From: Vibrio lentus
GTDB lineage: Bacteria > Pseudomonadota > Gammaproteobacteria > Enterobacterales > Vibrionaceae
Length of the DNA: 64,000 nt
Reading direction: 5' to 3'
Assembly: GCF_030409755.1 (NCBI RefSeq)
Contig: NZ_JAUFQE010000002.1
Location: 1,488,001-1,552,000, forward strand
Numbering within the stretch: the stretch's first letter is position 1; each line of letters begins with the position of its first letter. Position numbers and translations under genes: made by a program. This document shows, one piece after another, positions 18,298-27,592 of the stretch. The notes under the pieces were generated by a model that worked only from the letters and a program-made list of their open reading frames with translations, was not told the DNA's origin and searched no databases.

Positions 18298-20159
18298 TAG
18301 CGCGCTCCGAAACGGATTTTCGCTGCTTCTTGAAGATCGGCAATGATCCTAAAGGCATCTTTCAAGTGCTTACGTTCAAAGCTACCAAAACTGTCTGGGT
18401 TGATGTTGTTATCTGGTACTTCACCGTTCTTCAAGGCTTCTAACTGATGACCGAAACGGAAAGACAGAATGAACTGATACGCACCAAGGATGTTCTTGAA
18501 CGCGTCATCACTCAACATGCCTTTTTCATTGGCTGCGGCAAAGCGTTCATCGGTTGCCGACAAATCACATTCCACCGCTAATCCGTAAATACGTGCAAGA
18601 TCGATAATCAAGTTAATGGCGTACTTCTTCACGTTCAACGTTTTCTTATTCTCACCTGACTTCTCTAATACCAAACTATTGAAGATGCCCAATGGCGGAT
18701 TGGTGTTCACCGCATCTTTCACTAGAGTGCTTAAGAACTCACGGTTACCGCGAATATTGGAATGCAGCTCATCACGAAGAATGCCTTCAAACTCACTGTT
18801 GCCATAGATAGTACGAATCTCTAGGAACACACTGATATTAAGTAAGCGTTCGTACTCAGGGTTTGCGACCCACTTTTTATAGTAGTGCTTCCAAACACCG
18901 AGTGGCTGGCACCATTTTGGTGTCGCCGCCATGAATTTACCCGGACACAGTGGGTAATCACAGCTCGCTAATCCGTTCGTTACCATCATCGCAAGGTGTT
19001 TAAAGTAAATTCGGTCGCTATCGGTTGCATCGTCAGCCAGTACAATCGCACTGTCTTGATCCGACAACATATGGACTTCATTACGAGCGTGCGAGCCCGC
19101 AACAATCCAAGAAAAATCACAAGGTGGTGGGCCTAATTTATCAATCGCTATCTGAATCAATCGGCGTGTGTAAGCGTCCATAATCATGGTCATTACCTTA
19201 CCGACCGTTTCAGGTGCAACCTTACCTTCCACCAGCGCTTCAAAAATGGCTTGTCGTTCTGAAGTAAATGAAGACATGGTTTTTACGCTGCCCGCATATT
19301 TGATTTTCTCGATTAAGAAGATCGCTTGAACACGGTGGTTTTGAACCAAGTGAGACGTAGTCAGCAAGCCAACAACTTTGTTCTCTTTCACAACAGGCAA
19401 GTTGCGGATGTTGAATTGCATCATGATAGACGCGGCATGTAACACAAGATCGTCCGGTTTAACCGTCAGTGGAGAATGCGTCATCACCTCGGAGATCAGG
19501 TTATCGGTACTGACACCATGAGCAATCACTCGCTTGGTCATATCGCGATCGGTGATCAAGCCAACAATCGTTTCACCTTCATAAATCACCGCACAAGGTG
19601 AGCGTTGATGCAGCATTTCAACCGCGACCGATTGGATAGTTTGTTCAGCCTTAACGATGGCTACCTGCCCGCTTGCCACTTCTTCAACCTTACGAATGAA
19701 TAAGCCTTTCTCTTTATTTGACCACACCACGTCCAATGCTGACTTCAAACGAACCTGAGCCTGCGACGCAAAGTGTTCTGCGCAGCTTGGAAATGCTTTG
19801 AACAGCGCTTGAAGTGCCGAGTGTGGAATCACATAAAGTAAGGTGTTTTCGATTGCGATCGCTCGATAGCCTTTCTCATCGTTGACTTCAGAGTCTAAGA
19901 ACGTAAAGCCGAACAAATCTTCACTACCCAAACGCGCACGAAGTACACCATCCGACTTTCTTTGTTCCATAGAACCGGTCCGAATGATGTAGAGCGACTT
20001 TTCTTTACCCGACTCACACAAATCAACCACATCCCCTTTGCCGAGATAAGTGATCTGAACATTAGAGGCAAGTTCACGAAGCGCTTGTTTAGGGATCTTA
20101 TCGAAAGGGTCTATCTGACCGATAAATTGAAGAATATTTGGCAAAAGAGACTGAGGCAT
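18297..20159 (-). CDS. cNMP-binding, CBS and DUF294 nucleotidyltransferase protein
   Basis: About 620 residues. Domain order: cyclic-nucleotide-binding-like domain (about 15-125), two CBS domains (about 160-275), a DUF294 putative nucleotidyltransferase (about 310-450) with the motif GSHARNEVHMLSDQDSAI, and a C-terminal DUF294_C helical domain. The domain set resembles GlnD-type signalling proteins, suggesting a sensor that modifies or binds a partner, perhaps the exonuclease encoded with it. ATG at 20159, with GAG a few bases upstream, is preferred over the GTG at 20165. First gene of a two-gene operon. Confidence 0.85.
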   Translation of the reverse strand: MPQSLLPNILQFIGQIDPFDKIPKQALRELASNVQITYLGKGDVVDLCESGKEKSLYIIRTGSMEQRKSDGVLRARLGSEDLFGFTFLDSEVNDEKGYRAIAIENTLLYVIPHSALQALFKAFPSCAEHFASQAQVRLKSALDVVWSNKEKGLFIRKVEEVASGQVAIVKAEQTIQSVAVEMLHQRSPCAVIYEGETIVGLITDRDMTKRVIAHGVSTDNLISEVMTHSPLTVKPDDLVLHAASIMMQFNIRNLPVVKENKVVGLLTTSHLVQNHRVQAIFLIEKIKYAGSVKTMSSFTSERQAIFEALVEGKVAPETVGKVMTMIMDAYTRRLIQIAIDKLGPPPCDFSWIVAGSHARNEVHMLSDQDSAIVLADDATDSDRIYFKHLAMMVTNGLASCDYPLCPGKFMAATPKWCQPLGVWKHYYKKWVANPEYERLLNISVFLEIRTIYGNSEFEGILRDELHSNIRGNREFLSTLVKDAVNTNPPLGIFNSLVLEKSGENKKTLNVKKYAINLIIDLARIYGLAVECDLSATDERFAAANEKGMLSDDAFKNILGAYQFILSFRFGHQLEALKNGEVPDNNINPDSFGSFERKHLKDAFRIIADLQEAAKIRFGAR

Positions 20160-20293
20160 AATCACACTCGCAATAATTTAATTAGTATTATTATATAACT
20201 TAAAATACTGGTTACTAGTGATTTTAATAAAACGATAAATAATAGATTAAATATTGGACACTGGTCAGGTTTTCATCAAATTTGAATACAAAA

Positions 20294-20316
20294 AAAGCAC
20301 GTATCAAACGTGCTTT
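20294..20316 (-). terminator. Intrinsic terminator downstream of FCD regulator 1
   Basis: AAAGCACGT (20294-20302) pairs with ACGTGCTTT (20308-20316). On the minus strand it is followed by a T run. It is about 130 bp past the stop codon at 20445. Confidence 0.75.
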
Positions 20317-20444
20317 CTTGTCGTCCGGTTTGGTAACCGTTGCGATGTTAACTTTAATTATCTTAACTTTTTGAGATAGAAACCCTAAAGAGTGAACTTA
20401 GAACTCAGCACTAAAATACCTTCTAAAACAATTAGCTAAAACAA

Positions 20445-21164
20445 TTAACTAGCAATTGGTAATCTATGATTTGTTTCTAATAGATGACTTGCTGATGCTT
20501 GACGTGCTTTGTCACTATTTCCAGCCATAATCGCTTCGTAAATAGCGCGATGCTCGTTAATGCATGTACTTCCCTCTTCCGAAGAGTGAGAAATAAAGTT
20601 AACAAACATGATCGTTAAAATATTACCGAACGGTAGGTAGAAATCGTTACCCGTTGCGTTGAAAATCAAGCTATGGAACTTCATATCAATATCTAACCAA
20701 CGCTCTTTATCAAGAGTCTCTTCGCTAGATATCTCTACCATCTTTTGGAAAATTTCTGATAATTCAATTCGTTGATCCGCAGTGGCAAATGTAGCAGCCA
20801 ATGCGCAAGCTTCAGGCTCAATAGCACGACGTAAACCTAAAAACTGGTGACAGAATTGGTCTGTATCCGCAAGTCCGTCCATCCATTCGATAAGCTGTGG
20901 ATCTAAGAAGTTCCAGTATGCACGGTCGACAACACGAGTACCAATCTTAGGGCGAGATTCTAATAGGCCTTTTGAGGTCAGAAGCTTAACCGCTTCTCTT
21001 AATGCTGTTCTACTGATACCAAATTGCTCACACAGAGCCATTTCACCAGGGATAATAGAACCTTGAGGCAAATTGCCCGACAAAATACCACGAGCGATTT
21101 CACGTGCGACTTGCACATGAAGGCTTCGCTTAGAGCCTGAAATAGAATTGAAATGACCAGCCAT
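20445..21164 (-). CDS. FadR-subfamily GntR regulator (FCD domain), copy 1
   Basis: A 239-residue protein. The N-terminal winged helix (LPQGSIIPGEMALCEQFGIS, RTALREAVKLLTSKGLLESR) is GntR type; the C-terminal FCD helical domain binds the effector, with metal-site residues in the RRAIEPEACALAA, FHSLIF and EHRAIYEAI stretches. It is about 85 percent identical by eye to the copy at 36468, and less so to the one at 22435. Effector is probably KDG, KDPG or DEH (inference). Its promoter carries ATGTATTATTTAA about 28 bp before the ATG, shared with copy 2, suggesting autoregulation. Confidence 0.88.
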   Translation of the reverse strand: MAGHFNSISGSKRSLHVQVAREIARGILSGNLPQGSIIPGEMALCEQFGISRTALREAVKLLTSKGLLESRPKIGTRVVDRAYWNFLDPQLIEWMDGLADTDQFCHQFLGLRRAIEPEACALAATFATADQRIELSEIFQKMVEISSEETLDKERWLDIDMKFHSLIFNATGNDFYLPFGNILTIMFVNFISHSSEEGSTCINEHRAIYEAIMAGNSDKARQASASHLLETNHRLPIAS

Positions 21165-21185
21165 GTGTCTACTTACTTATTAGAT

Positions 21186-21198
21186 ATGTATTATTTAA
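21186..21198. promoter_or_regulatory. Shared promoter motif before FCD regulator 1
   Basis: ATGTATTATTTAA, centred 28 bp from the start codon and repeated at the same place before regulator 2. It could be an autoregulatory site or simply a shared -10 region after duplication. Confidence 0.35.
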
Positions 21199-21460
21199 TT
21201 CGGACTATAACACTGATTTATATCTCGACCAACTCAGCATCAGAATAACGTGAGGTCACTACCAATATAGGCTAGAGCATTATTTTGACAATCTTGTAAG
21301 TATTAAGCTCATCAAACCAAACAAGCCCATTTATTCATACAAATAGTTCTTATTTACACATTTTTTGTATGCGTTAACTCACAAAACCACTCTTCCTGTC
21401 ACTATTTATGCCGTTAATGATCGGTTTTGAGATGAACATCCTTGAATATAGCAAGTGTTA

Positions 21461-21473
21461 TTGTATGATTTAT
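21461..21473. promoter_or_regulatory. TTGTATGATT motif before the SDR gene
   Basis: TTGTATGATTTAT, about 40 bp before the start codon. The same TATTGTATGATT string occurs before dehR at 31025-31036. The two genes may encode enzymes for the same reaction, which makes a shared regulatory site plausible. Confidence 0.35.
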
Positions 21474-21506
21474 TAATGCAAATGATCTACAATATAGGCG
21501 ACTCTG

Positions 21507-22283
21507 ATGTTTAACGATTTAAAAGGCAAACGCATTCTAATTACTGGCTCTACTGCTGGTATGGGCTTAGCTACCGCACGTATTTTTGCAAAGTACGGCG
21601 CAAAGATCGGCATCAATAGTCGTGCTTTCAGCCCAAAAGTGGATGAGGTTCTAACAGAACTGACTGCACTTGGCGGCGATGTTGCGTTTTTCCCAGCAAA
21701 CCTAATGGACACATTAGAGTGCGAAAGATTAGTTAATGAGTTCACCGAACATTTTGGTGGTATGGATGTGTTGATCAACAACGCAGGTGGCTTAGGCGGG
21801 CGTGCAAATCTCGAAGACATCGATGACGAGTTTTATGAGCGAGTCATGGATCTAAACGTTCGCTCTGCATTGATGACAACCAAGTTCTCTATTCCCCACT
21901 TACGCGCCTCAGCGGCTGAGTCAGGTCAAACATCGTGTGTTATCAGCACGGGTTCTATTGCCGCTCGCGAAGGTGGTGGTGTGGGTGCTGGTATCTATGC
22001 CGCATCAAAAGCGTGGTTACACGATATTCACCGTAACTGGGTGAAAGAGTTTGCGAAAGACAATATCCGTTTCAACATTGTTTCTCCTGGCACGATCGAC
22101 ACTGCATTTCACGATGGTAAAAGCGACGAGCTGAAATCAAACATTGCTAACAACATCCCAATGGGACGCTTTGGCAGCATCGAAGAAGTCGCCCCTACTT
22201 TTGCTTTCTTTGCATCGCACGCTTGTAGCGGCTACATCACAGGACAAATCCTAGATGTTAACGGCGGACAAATAGCGCCTTAG
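21507..22283 (+). CDS. SDR oxidoreductase, candidate second DEH reductase
   Basis: A 258-residue classical short-chain dehydrogenase. Cofactor motif TGSTAGMG (13-20), NNAG (91-94), catalytic Ser150, Tyr164 and Lys168 (YAASK). Arg39 after the second strand (INSRAF) favours NADPH. In Sphingomonas A1 and Flavobacterium, SDR enzymes reduce DEH to KDG; together with its place between two FCD regulators and a motif shared with dehR, this makes DEH reduction the best guess, but the substrate is not shown by sequence. Another sugar or uronate dehydrogenase is possible. AGG lies nine bases before the ATG. Confidence 0.75.
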   Translation: MFNDLKGKRILITGSTAGMGLATARIFAKYGAKIGINSRAFSPKVDEVLTELTALGGDVAFFPANLMDTLECERLVNEFTEHFGGMDVLINNAGGLGGRANLEDIDDEFYERVMDLNVRSALMTTKFSIPHLRASAAESGQTSCVISTGSIAAREGGGVGAGIYAASKAWLHDIHRNWVKEFAKDNIRFNIVSPGTIDTAFHDGKSDELKSNIANNIPMGRFGSIEEVAPTFAFFASHACSGYITGQILDVNGGQIAP

Positions 22284-22380
22284 TAGGTAGCTAAGTTAAA
22301 TACATAAAACCTGTTTGACAGGTACGAGTAGATGAGGGAAAACCTCACACTATATTAGACGTATACACTGACACCAAAAC

Positions 22381-22403
22381 GCCAGATTCGTCTGGCTTTT
22401 TTT
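22381..22403 (+). terminator. Intrinsic terminator after the SDR gene
   Basis: GCCAGA (22381-22386) pairs with TCTGGC (22391-22396) around TTCG, then seven T. It separates the SDR gene from FCD regulator 3 starting 32 bp later. Confidence 0.85.
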
Positions 22404-22434
22404 GTTTTTAAAATTTCAATTTCAGGTGGTTTAA

Positions 22435-23157
22435 ATGTCAATATTTACATTGGTGGAAGATTCAAGCCGCCGAATTCATGTTCAAGTCGCGAGACAAATT
22501 GCTCGTAAAATCTTGTCTGGCGAGTTAGAAGAAAATCAGAAATTACCCAGTGAAATGGAGTTGTGCGAGATCTTTGGAGTCAGCAGAACTGCCCTTCGAG
22601 AATCGACTAAGCTGCTTTCAGCAAAAGGGTTGATTGAATCCAAGCCTAAAGTGGGCACTCGCATCAAGCCAAGAACGCAATGGCACTTTTTAGATCCTCA
22701 ATTACTGTATTGGATTCAAGACTTAGAAGACACCAAGCCCTTCTTATCTCAATTTTTAGGGTTAAGAAAAGCGATTGATCCAGAAGCGTGTGCGCTTGCG
22801 GCATCCAACGCTACGGTAGAGCAACGCAAAGAGCTTTCGATTCTTTTCCAAAAGATGACCATCGCGGCAAACGGCTTTGATTATGAAGAGTGGACAACGA
22901 ACGATCACCTGTTTCACCAAACAATTTTTCTATCGACGGGTAACCAATTTTATATTCCGTTCGCGAACATTCTCTCGACAATCTTCAAGCAGTTTATCGA
23001 CCATTCAGCCGAAGGCGGCCGCTTCTGTTTAGAAGAGCACAAAGCGATATACGATGCGATTATGTCAGGCAATGCAAATCAGGCTCGAATCGCCTCTCAA
23101 GCTTTACTTGATGATGAAAACCAAAAGCTGTCTAGAGTTGAACTGGCCATCGCATAA
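22435..23157 (+). CDS. FadR-subfamily GntR regulator (FCD domain), copy 3
   Basis: A 240-residue protein with the same layout as copies 1 and 2 (winged helix then FCD) but clearly diverged, about half identical by eye. The recognition region (FGVSRTALRESTKLLSAKGL) is similar to, but not the same as, the others, so its operator preference may differ. Start ATG with AGGTGG eight bases upstream. It is followed by the MATE gene on the same strand after 159 bp. Confidence 0.85.
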   Translation: MSIFTLVEDSSRRIHVQVARQIARKILSGELEENQKLPSEMELCEIFGVSRTALRESTKLLSAKGLIESKPKVGTRIKPRTQWHFLDPQLLYWIQDLEDTKPFLSQFLGLRKAIDPEACALAASNATVEQRKELSILFQKMTIAANGFDYEEWTTNDHLFHQTIFLSTGNQFYIPFANILSTIFKQFIDHSAEGGRFCLEEHKAIYDAIMSGNANQARIASQALLDDENQKLSRVELAIA

Positions 23158-23316
23158 CCGAGATTTACCAGACTGACTCGTGTATCCCAATACACGAGTC
23201 AGTCATGTTTTAGCGCCCCCTTTTTTAACCATCCATTACCGTAGTGTTTCACCTATAAATGGTGAACTCGGGTCCTCTCAGAGAAAACTTACGGTTATAC
23301 ACATAAGGTATTGTTT

Positions 23317-24675
23317 GTGTCTTCGCAATCGTATGTAAGGAAAAACTTCTCTCTCGCTTGGCCCCTAGCCTTAAACGCATTATTGATGCAGTCGATGTTA
23401 ATGATCGACACGCTATTGGTTTCTCCGCTCGGTGAAATTCCTCTTGCTGCCATGGGGATTGCTACGACCATCATCGCGTTTGTGTTGGGTATTCAAATGG
23501 CGCTGGCGAATGGTACGCAACTGGTTCTCAGTCGTGCGGTTGGTTCTGGTGTCACCTCTTCGTTATCCAAAGCATTTTGGGCAGGATTGTTCATCAACTT
23601 TGGCGTTGCAGCAATATTCTGGCTTCTACTTACCTTTTTTGAACAACCTTTAATTCAAGCCTTAACCGACGACAAAACTCTTCACCTTGAGATCAGCCAC
23701 TATCTGGATATTTCAAAATATCTGGTGATTTTCACTGCATTAACGCAAGTTATCATCGCGTTATTTAACGGATTAGGAAGAACCAAAGTTCCGTTTAAAG
23801 GCTATTTGATCGAACTGCCGATCAACGCTGTGCTCTCTTATGTGCTTATTCACGGCTTCACAAACTTTGAAGGGGTTGGCGTACAAGGTGCCGCGCTCGG
23901 CAGCGTTATCGCTATCACTATTCGTCTTGTGTATTTGATTCTGTGTGTTCACTACGACTCATCTGTTTCACTAAAATTGGATACGGAAAAGTCAGAATTC
24001 ATCACCAACATTCATCGCCACTTCATTGAGATATTCCCTGTCGCTGCGAATGTGACCATGCTTTCGATTGGTGCCACGATTTACCAATTGCTGTACTCGC
24101 AACTCAACATCAATGCCTACGTAGCGATTACCTTGGTGATGCCATGGATACGTGCAGGCACTCAATTTATTACCGCTTGGGCTCACTCTTCCGCGATTAC
24201 GATCAGCCAAGCGATCGGTTCTAAGAAAATGGGTGACCTGACTAAGAACGTTGATACCAGTATTGATGTTGCAGTCGGTATATCTGTTGTTTGTGCGGTG
24301 TTGTTTGCAGGCTTAAGTTTGGTGATTGGCGATGTGTATCCAGACTTAGATCCTTCTACCTATCAAGCCTTGTCTGTTATTGCCCCACTCTACATCTTCT
24401 TGCCGATCGTTCGTGGCTACAACACCGTTCACGGACACGTATTAAGAGCACTAGGCAAAACAACTGACGTATTCAAAATCAACTTTACGGGTCAATGGGT
24501 CGTTTCAATCCCGCTTTGCGCATTGATCATCTTTGGTTTAGACGGTTCTATCTTTTGGGCATTTGCTATCCAACCATTCGAAGAGATAGTCAAAGCGTTC
24601 CCATTCCGACATCTAGCACGTAAGTCTTTAAAAGAGTTTGATGCAAACAAAGCCGACGAGCTGATGTATGACTAA
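23317..24675 (+). CDS. MATE-family efflux transporter
   Basis: About 452 residues, 12 hydrophobic segments, two internally similar halves. MATE proteins export cationic or polar compounds in exchange for sodium or protons. The start SSQSYVRKNFSLAWPLALNALLMQSML fits the family. The GTG at 23317 is preferred because AAGG at 23305-23308 is correctly spaced from it, whereas the TTG at 23311 is too close. It lies between alginate genes and resembles no specific drug pump closely enough to name; export of an alginate by-product or unrelated cargo are both open. Confidence 0.85.
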   Translation: MSSQSYVRKNFSLAWPLALNALLMQSMLMIDTLLVSPLGEIPLAAMGIATTIIAFVLGIQMALANGTQLVLSRAVGSGVTSSLSKAFWAGLFINFGVAAIFWLLLTFFEQPLIQALTDDKTLHLEISHYLDISKYLVIFTALTQVIIALFNGLGRTKVPFKGYLIELPINAVLSYVLIHGFTNFEGVGVQGAALGSVIAITIRLVYLILCVHYDSSVSLKLDTEKSEFITNIHRHFIEIFPVAANVTMLSIGATIYQLLYSQLNINAYVAITLVMPWIRAGTQFITAWAHSSAITISQAIGSKKMGDLTKNVDTSIDVAVGISVVCAVLFAGLSLVIGDVYPDLDPSTYQALSVIAPLYIFLPIVRGYNTVHGHVLRALGKTTDVFKINFTGQWVVSIPLCALIIFGLDGSIFWAFAIQPFEEIVKAFPFRHLARKSLKEFDANKADELMYD

Positions 24676-24719
24676 TCGTCTTACCTAGCTCCAGAAAAAG
24701 CTTCAGCTGAGCTGTCGAC

Positions 24720-24754
24720 AACAACCTTGCCACTTGGCGAGGTTGTTTTGTTTT
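24720..24754 (+). terminator. Intrinsic terminator of the MATE gene
   Basis: AACAACCT and GCC (24720-24731) pair with GGC and AGGTTGTT (24736-24747), followed by a T-rich tract. Confidence 0.75.
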
Positions 24755-24892
24755 AGAAGCCAGACTTTGGGGCCTAACTAAATGGTAAGGAGTTGGAGGC
24801 TTGGTTGATCTGAGTTAACCAACGTTTAAGCATTGGATAGGATTCACCGTCAACACATCACTAGAAACGGTGTGGCGAACTCGACTGACAAA

Positions 24893-24925
24893 AAAGGCCA
24901 CTTAACGTTGTGTTAAGTGGCCTTT
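24893..24925. terminator. Bidirectional intrinsic terminator
   Basis: A 14-bp perfect stem (24893-24906 with 24912-24925) with an A tract on the left, giving T on the minus strand for the PL7 gene. Confidence 0.85.
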
Positions 24926-24993
24926 GAACATGTTCTTTGAGGCTAGCGTGTCGATCGCCCTACTCTGTTATCTATCTAATCAGCTCTAGCTAT

Positions 24994-25024
24994 TAACTGC
25001 TAACTGCTAACTGCTAACTGCTAA
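24994..25024. repeat. 7-bp microsatellite at a stop codon
   Basis: Four perfect copies of TAACTGC (24994-25021) run into TAACTA, which contains the stop codon of the PL7 gene (25025-25027 on the minus strand). Confidence 0.95.
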
Positions 25025-26062
25025 CTATTTTCCATTCAGCTTAAGTGCTGAGAAAGTCACACTGTTGTAATCGCCATTCTTTTTATCGACAGCGAAATCG
25101 CCAGTACCGCCACAACCAGGCCCCCATACAGGGTGAGAATCACTCACGCTACATTGGCCGTATGCGCCAGCTTTGTAGTAGAAGTCATCTTCCGCATAAC
25201 CCGTAGGTGAATCAAGTTCATCGATGCCCTTACTCAGGTCGATTTCATACTTAACTGTATCGTGGCGAGCCGTTTCAAATGTCAGGTACATCATGGTGCC
25301 TTTCACTTCCACTTTGTAACTGAACTCTTCACCTAACGCTATCCCCGCTTCACCCGGATCTGCTGGGTTTTCCCAAGTATTGCCCCATACTGGGTAAGCA
25401 ATATCGGCACGGTTAGGATCTTTTTTCTCTAGGTTACGTTCATAGTTCCAGAATACTGAACCCATTTCTTGGTCAGGAAACTTCTTATAGAAGATCTTCA
25501 GTGGTTCATTACCATGCCCATAACCGGTTCCAGCTTTGATTAGCTCGTTGTGTTTTTTAGCATGAATCTGACCAACCACAACAGAATGCGCTGGGTATTT
25601 TTCTGGGAACTTAGCATTAACTGAGACGTGATTCACTTTTAGCGTCGCTTCTAGCGTTCCACCAACCGCACTGTATTCACTGGCTGCTGGATGGCTCGAC
25701 AATGCCCACTGGTTTCCTTTATCGGCCGTATCAATCGAGAAATCGGCTCCGCGCGGCATCTGACGTAACTCTGAGCGAGCATTTTTCGAGTTCTTAGTCG
25801 TAATAGCTTGGTTCTGCACTTCAAATACAAGATTGCCGTCTTTATCGAGATGGAAGAAATCACTATGTGAGTAGCTCATCATGGCTACCCCTTCTATTTC
25901 ATCAACACGACCATCTTCATTAATATCCGAAGGAATCGTTATTTTCCAATTATGCATATCGAATTTATCGGCAGGTACGGGGTAAGAAACACCGTTATTT
26001 GCGAAAGTAACCATTGGCACAGTCGCTAATAACGCCACTGCTAATATGTTTTTCTTAAACAT
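25025..26062 (-). CDS. Secreted PL7-family alginate lyase
   Basis: A 345-residue protein. Signal peptide residues 1-21 (VPMVTFA|NN), no lipobox, so secreted or periplasmic. The PL7 beta-jelly-roll motifs are all present: ARSELRQMP near residue 96, VVGQIHAK near residue 165 and YYKAGAYGQ near residue 297, supplying the catalytic Arg, Gln/His and Tyr. A C-terminal Cys pair (CSVSDSHPVWGPGC) probably forms a disulfide. It depolymerises alginate. It is divergent from the second porin gene, with 535 bp between them. Confidence 0.92.
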   Translation of the reverse strand: MFKKNILAVALLATVPMVTFANNGVSYPVPADKFDMHNWKITIPSDINEDGRVDEIEGVAMMSYSHSDFFHLDKDGNLVFEVQNQAITTKNSKNARSELRQMPRGADFSIDTADKGNQWALSSHPAASEYSAVGGTLEATLKVNHVSVNAKFPEKYPAHSVVVGQIHAKKHNELIKAGTGYGHGNEPLKIFYKKFPDQEMGSVFWNYERNLEKKDPNRADIAYPVWGNTWENPADPGEAGIALGEEFSYKVEVKGTMMYLTFETARHDTVKYEIDLSKGIDELDSPTGYAEDDFYYKAGAYGQCSVSDSHPVWGPGCGGTGDFAVDKKNGDYNSVTFSALKLNGK

Positions 26063-26597
26063 GACTCATCCTTTATTGTTAACAGATACTGAGCACACTC
26101 TCAGCACAGAAACTGCTTTTGAACACGAATTAGTACTAAATATTTTCTCTTCGACTTAAATAAACCAACCAGTAAATAAGATTTACACTTAGCCATCTTT
26201 TAACTTTTATTAAACATTTGTCGATGGTTTATATCTATATCCCTCAACATGCTCCGCTATGTTAGAACCACAATAACTAAATCATCGACAAAAACGTGGC
26301 ACCACTCAATATTTGTATTATTTTAACACATGGTAAATTTCAAGAACCCAAGGTTTGTTAATATGAGAACTGAGTCATGATTGATTTGATAGACAAGCCT
26401 TAAACTGAGATATTCATAACATTTAGCTATATAAATAGGCCATTAGTCGGAACTTTTGATAGATCTCACAGAAATTTAACCCAGGAATAAATACCATATT
26501 TGTCATACATTAATTTAATACCATTTATGGTGTTAATTTGTGAGCCGTGGGTATATTGGATGTATCCAAAATAAAAAAATAATAGTGAGACAAAGGT
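26063..26597. other. Divergent promoter region between the PL7 and second porin genes
   Basis: AT-rich, no gene. It contains TTGTATTATTTTA at 26313-26325 and a degenerate operator at 26500-26510. Confidence 0.5.
26500..26510. promoter_or_regulatory. Degenerate operator before the second porin gene
   Basis: TTGTCATACAT, two mismatches from TTGTANTACAA, 93 bp before the porin start codon. Confidence 0.35.
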
Positions 26598-27356
26598 ATG
26601 AACTCTGTTACAAAAATTGCTGCAATTGTTGCTACAACTCTTCTTGCAGGCACAGCGACTGGCGCAACTCTTGATTACCGTGCAGAACATAAGCATGAAG
26701 ACGATAAATACGCGCATCGTATTAAAATTGGCGGAAGTACGAAAATAGCAGACGAGACAAAGCTATATTTTAGCGTTGAACAAAAGTTCGCTCCAAATGC
26801 AGAAGGCGATATATATAACCAATTGGAACGCGGAGATTCTGAATTTGATTGGGGGGTTCGTTATGCGCTAGATGAAAAATGGTATTTGCAGCCAGGTATG
26901 CCTATTACGTTCGGCGATGAAAAAATGACACTTAAACCACAGTTTCGTGTTGGGTATAAAGCCGACTTCGGCCTAACAACGGCTCTCCGCTACCGTCATG
27001 AATTCCAAAACTACACAGACAGTTCAAGCAGTTCTCTCACAAAAGTTAACGGCGACAAAATAGCATTAGCTGGTGAGACTGTTCAGCAAGGTAAATTTAC
27101 ATTGACTGGCGCTTATAAATTCCAAGACGAAGATTTGAAAAACCTTCAATTAAGTTATGAGGCGAACTACGTCAAAAGCTACGAAGATCAAGTCAAAGCG
27201 AATGGTGAAGATTGGGAATGGGATTTAGGTGTAAAAATCGGCTATAAATTCGATAACCTAAGACCTTATGTTGAATTTTGGACATCAGATTACGGCTCAG
27301 CGGAAGAGAATGAACGTCAGTTAAAAACACGCGTTGGTGTTACATACTCATTTTAA
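26598..27356 (+). CDS. KdgM-family oligouronate porin, copy 2
   Basis: A 252-residue protein. The signal peptide ends TATG|A near residue 22. The mature barrel begins TLDYRAEHKHEDDKYAHRIK and ends LKTRVGVTYSF with the terminal Phe. It is only distantly similar to copy 1, so the two may differ in oligomer preference. AAAGG is close before the ATG. It is divergent from the PL7 lyase and followed by its own terminator. Confidence 0.88.
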   Translation: MNSVTKIAAIVATTLLAGTATGATLDYRAEHKHEDDKYAHRIKIGGSTKIADETKLYFSVEQKFAPNAEGDIYNQLERGDSEFDWGVRYALDEKWYLQPGMPITFGDEKMTLKPQFRVGYKADFGLTTALRYRHEFQNYTDSSSSSLTKVNGDKIALAGETVQQGKFTLTGAYKFQDEDLKNLQLSYEANYVKSYEDQVKANGEDWEWDLGVKIGYKFDNLRPYVEFWTSDYGSAEENERQLKTRVGVTYSF

Positions 27357-27393
27357 TCGCTCTCATGAACCATATCTAACGTGTGCTCTAAAT

Positions 27394-27421
27394 AGGCTTA
27401 GAAAATATCTAAGCCTTTTTT
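27394..27421 (+). terminator. Intrinsic terminator of the second porin gene
   Basis: AGGCTTAGA (27394-27402) pairs with TCTAAGCCT (27408-27416), then T6. Confidence 0.85.
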
Positions 27422-27540
27422 ATATATAAATACCCCTCTCACTATACCCACCTTACTCACCATGCTTAGTTAATTAAGATCAATTAGTTACGTAAGATCA
27501 TTGGGCTCGCGAAGTACAATTGGAACTAACCGATAAAACA

Positions 27541-27576
27541 ACAAAAATGGCCGCTAGTACTAGCGGCCATTTTTGT
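27541..27576. terminator. 36-bp perfect palindrome, bidirectional terminator
   Basis: The 18 bases 27541-27558 are the exact reverse complement of 27559-27576, with T-rich ends on both strands. It lies 17 bp past the alyB stop codon and backs up the porin terminator from the other side. Confidence 0.85.
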
Positions 27577-27592
27577 ATGTGCAGATGATTCG

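Larger units (their letters stand above)
21165..21506. other. Divergent promoter region, FCD regulator 1 and SDR gene
   Basis: AT-rich, no gene. It holds the FCD 1 promoter motif and TTGTATGATTTAT at 21461-21473, which is also found before dehR. Confidence 0.5.
24676..25024. other. Convergent intergenic region with terminators and a microsatellite
   Basis: It holds the MATE terminator, a second bidirectional hairpin (24893-24925) and a 7-bp tandem repeat ending at the PL7 stop codon. No gene seen. Confidence 0.7.
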
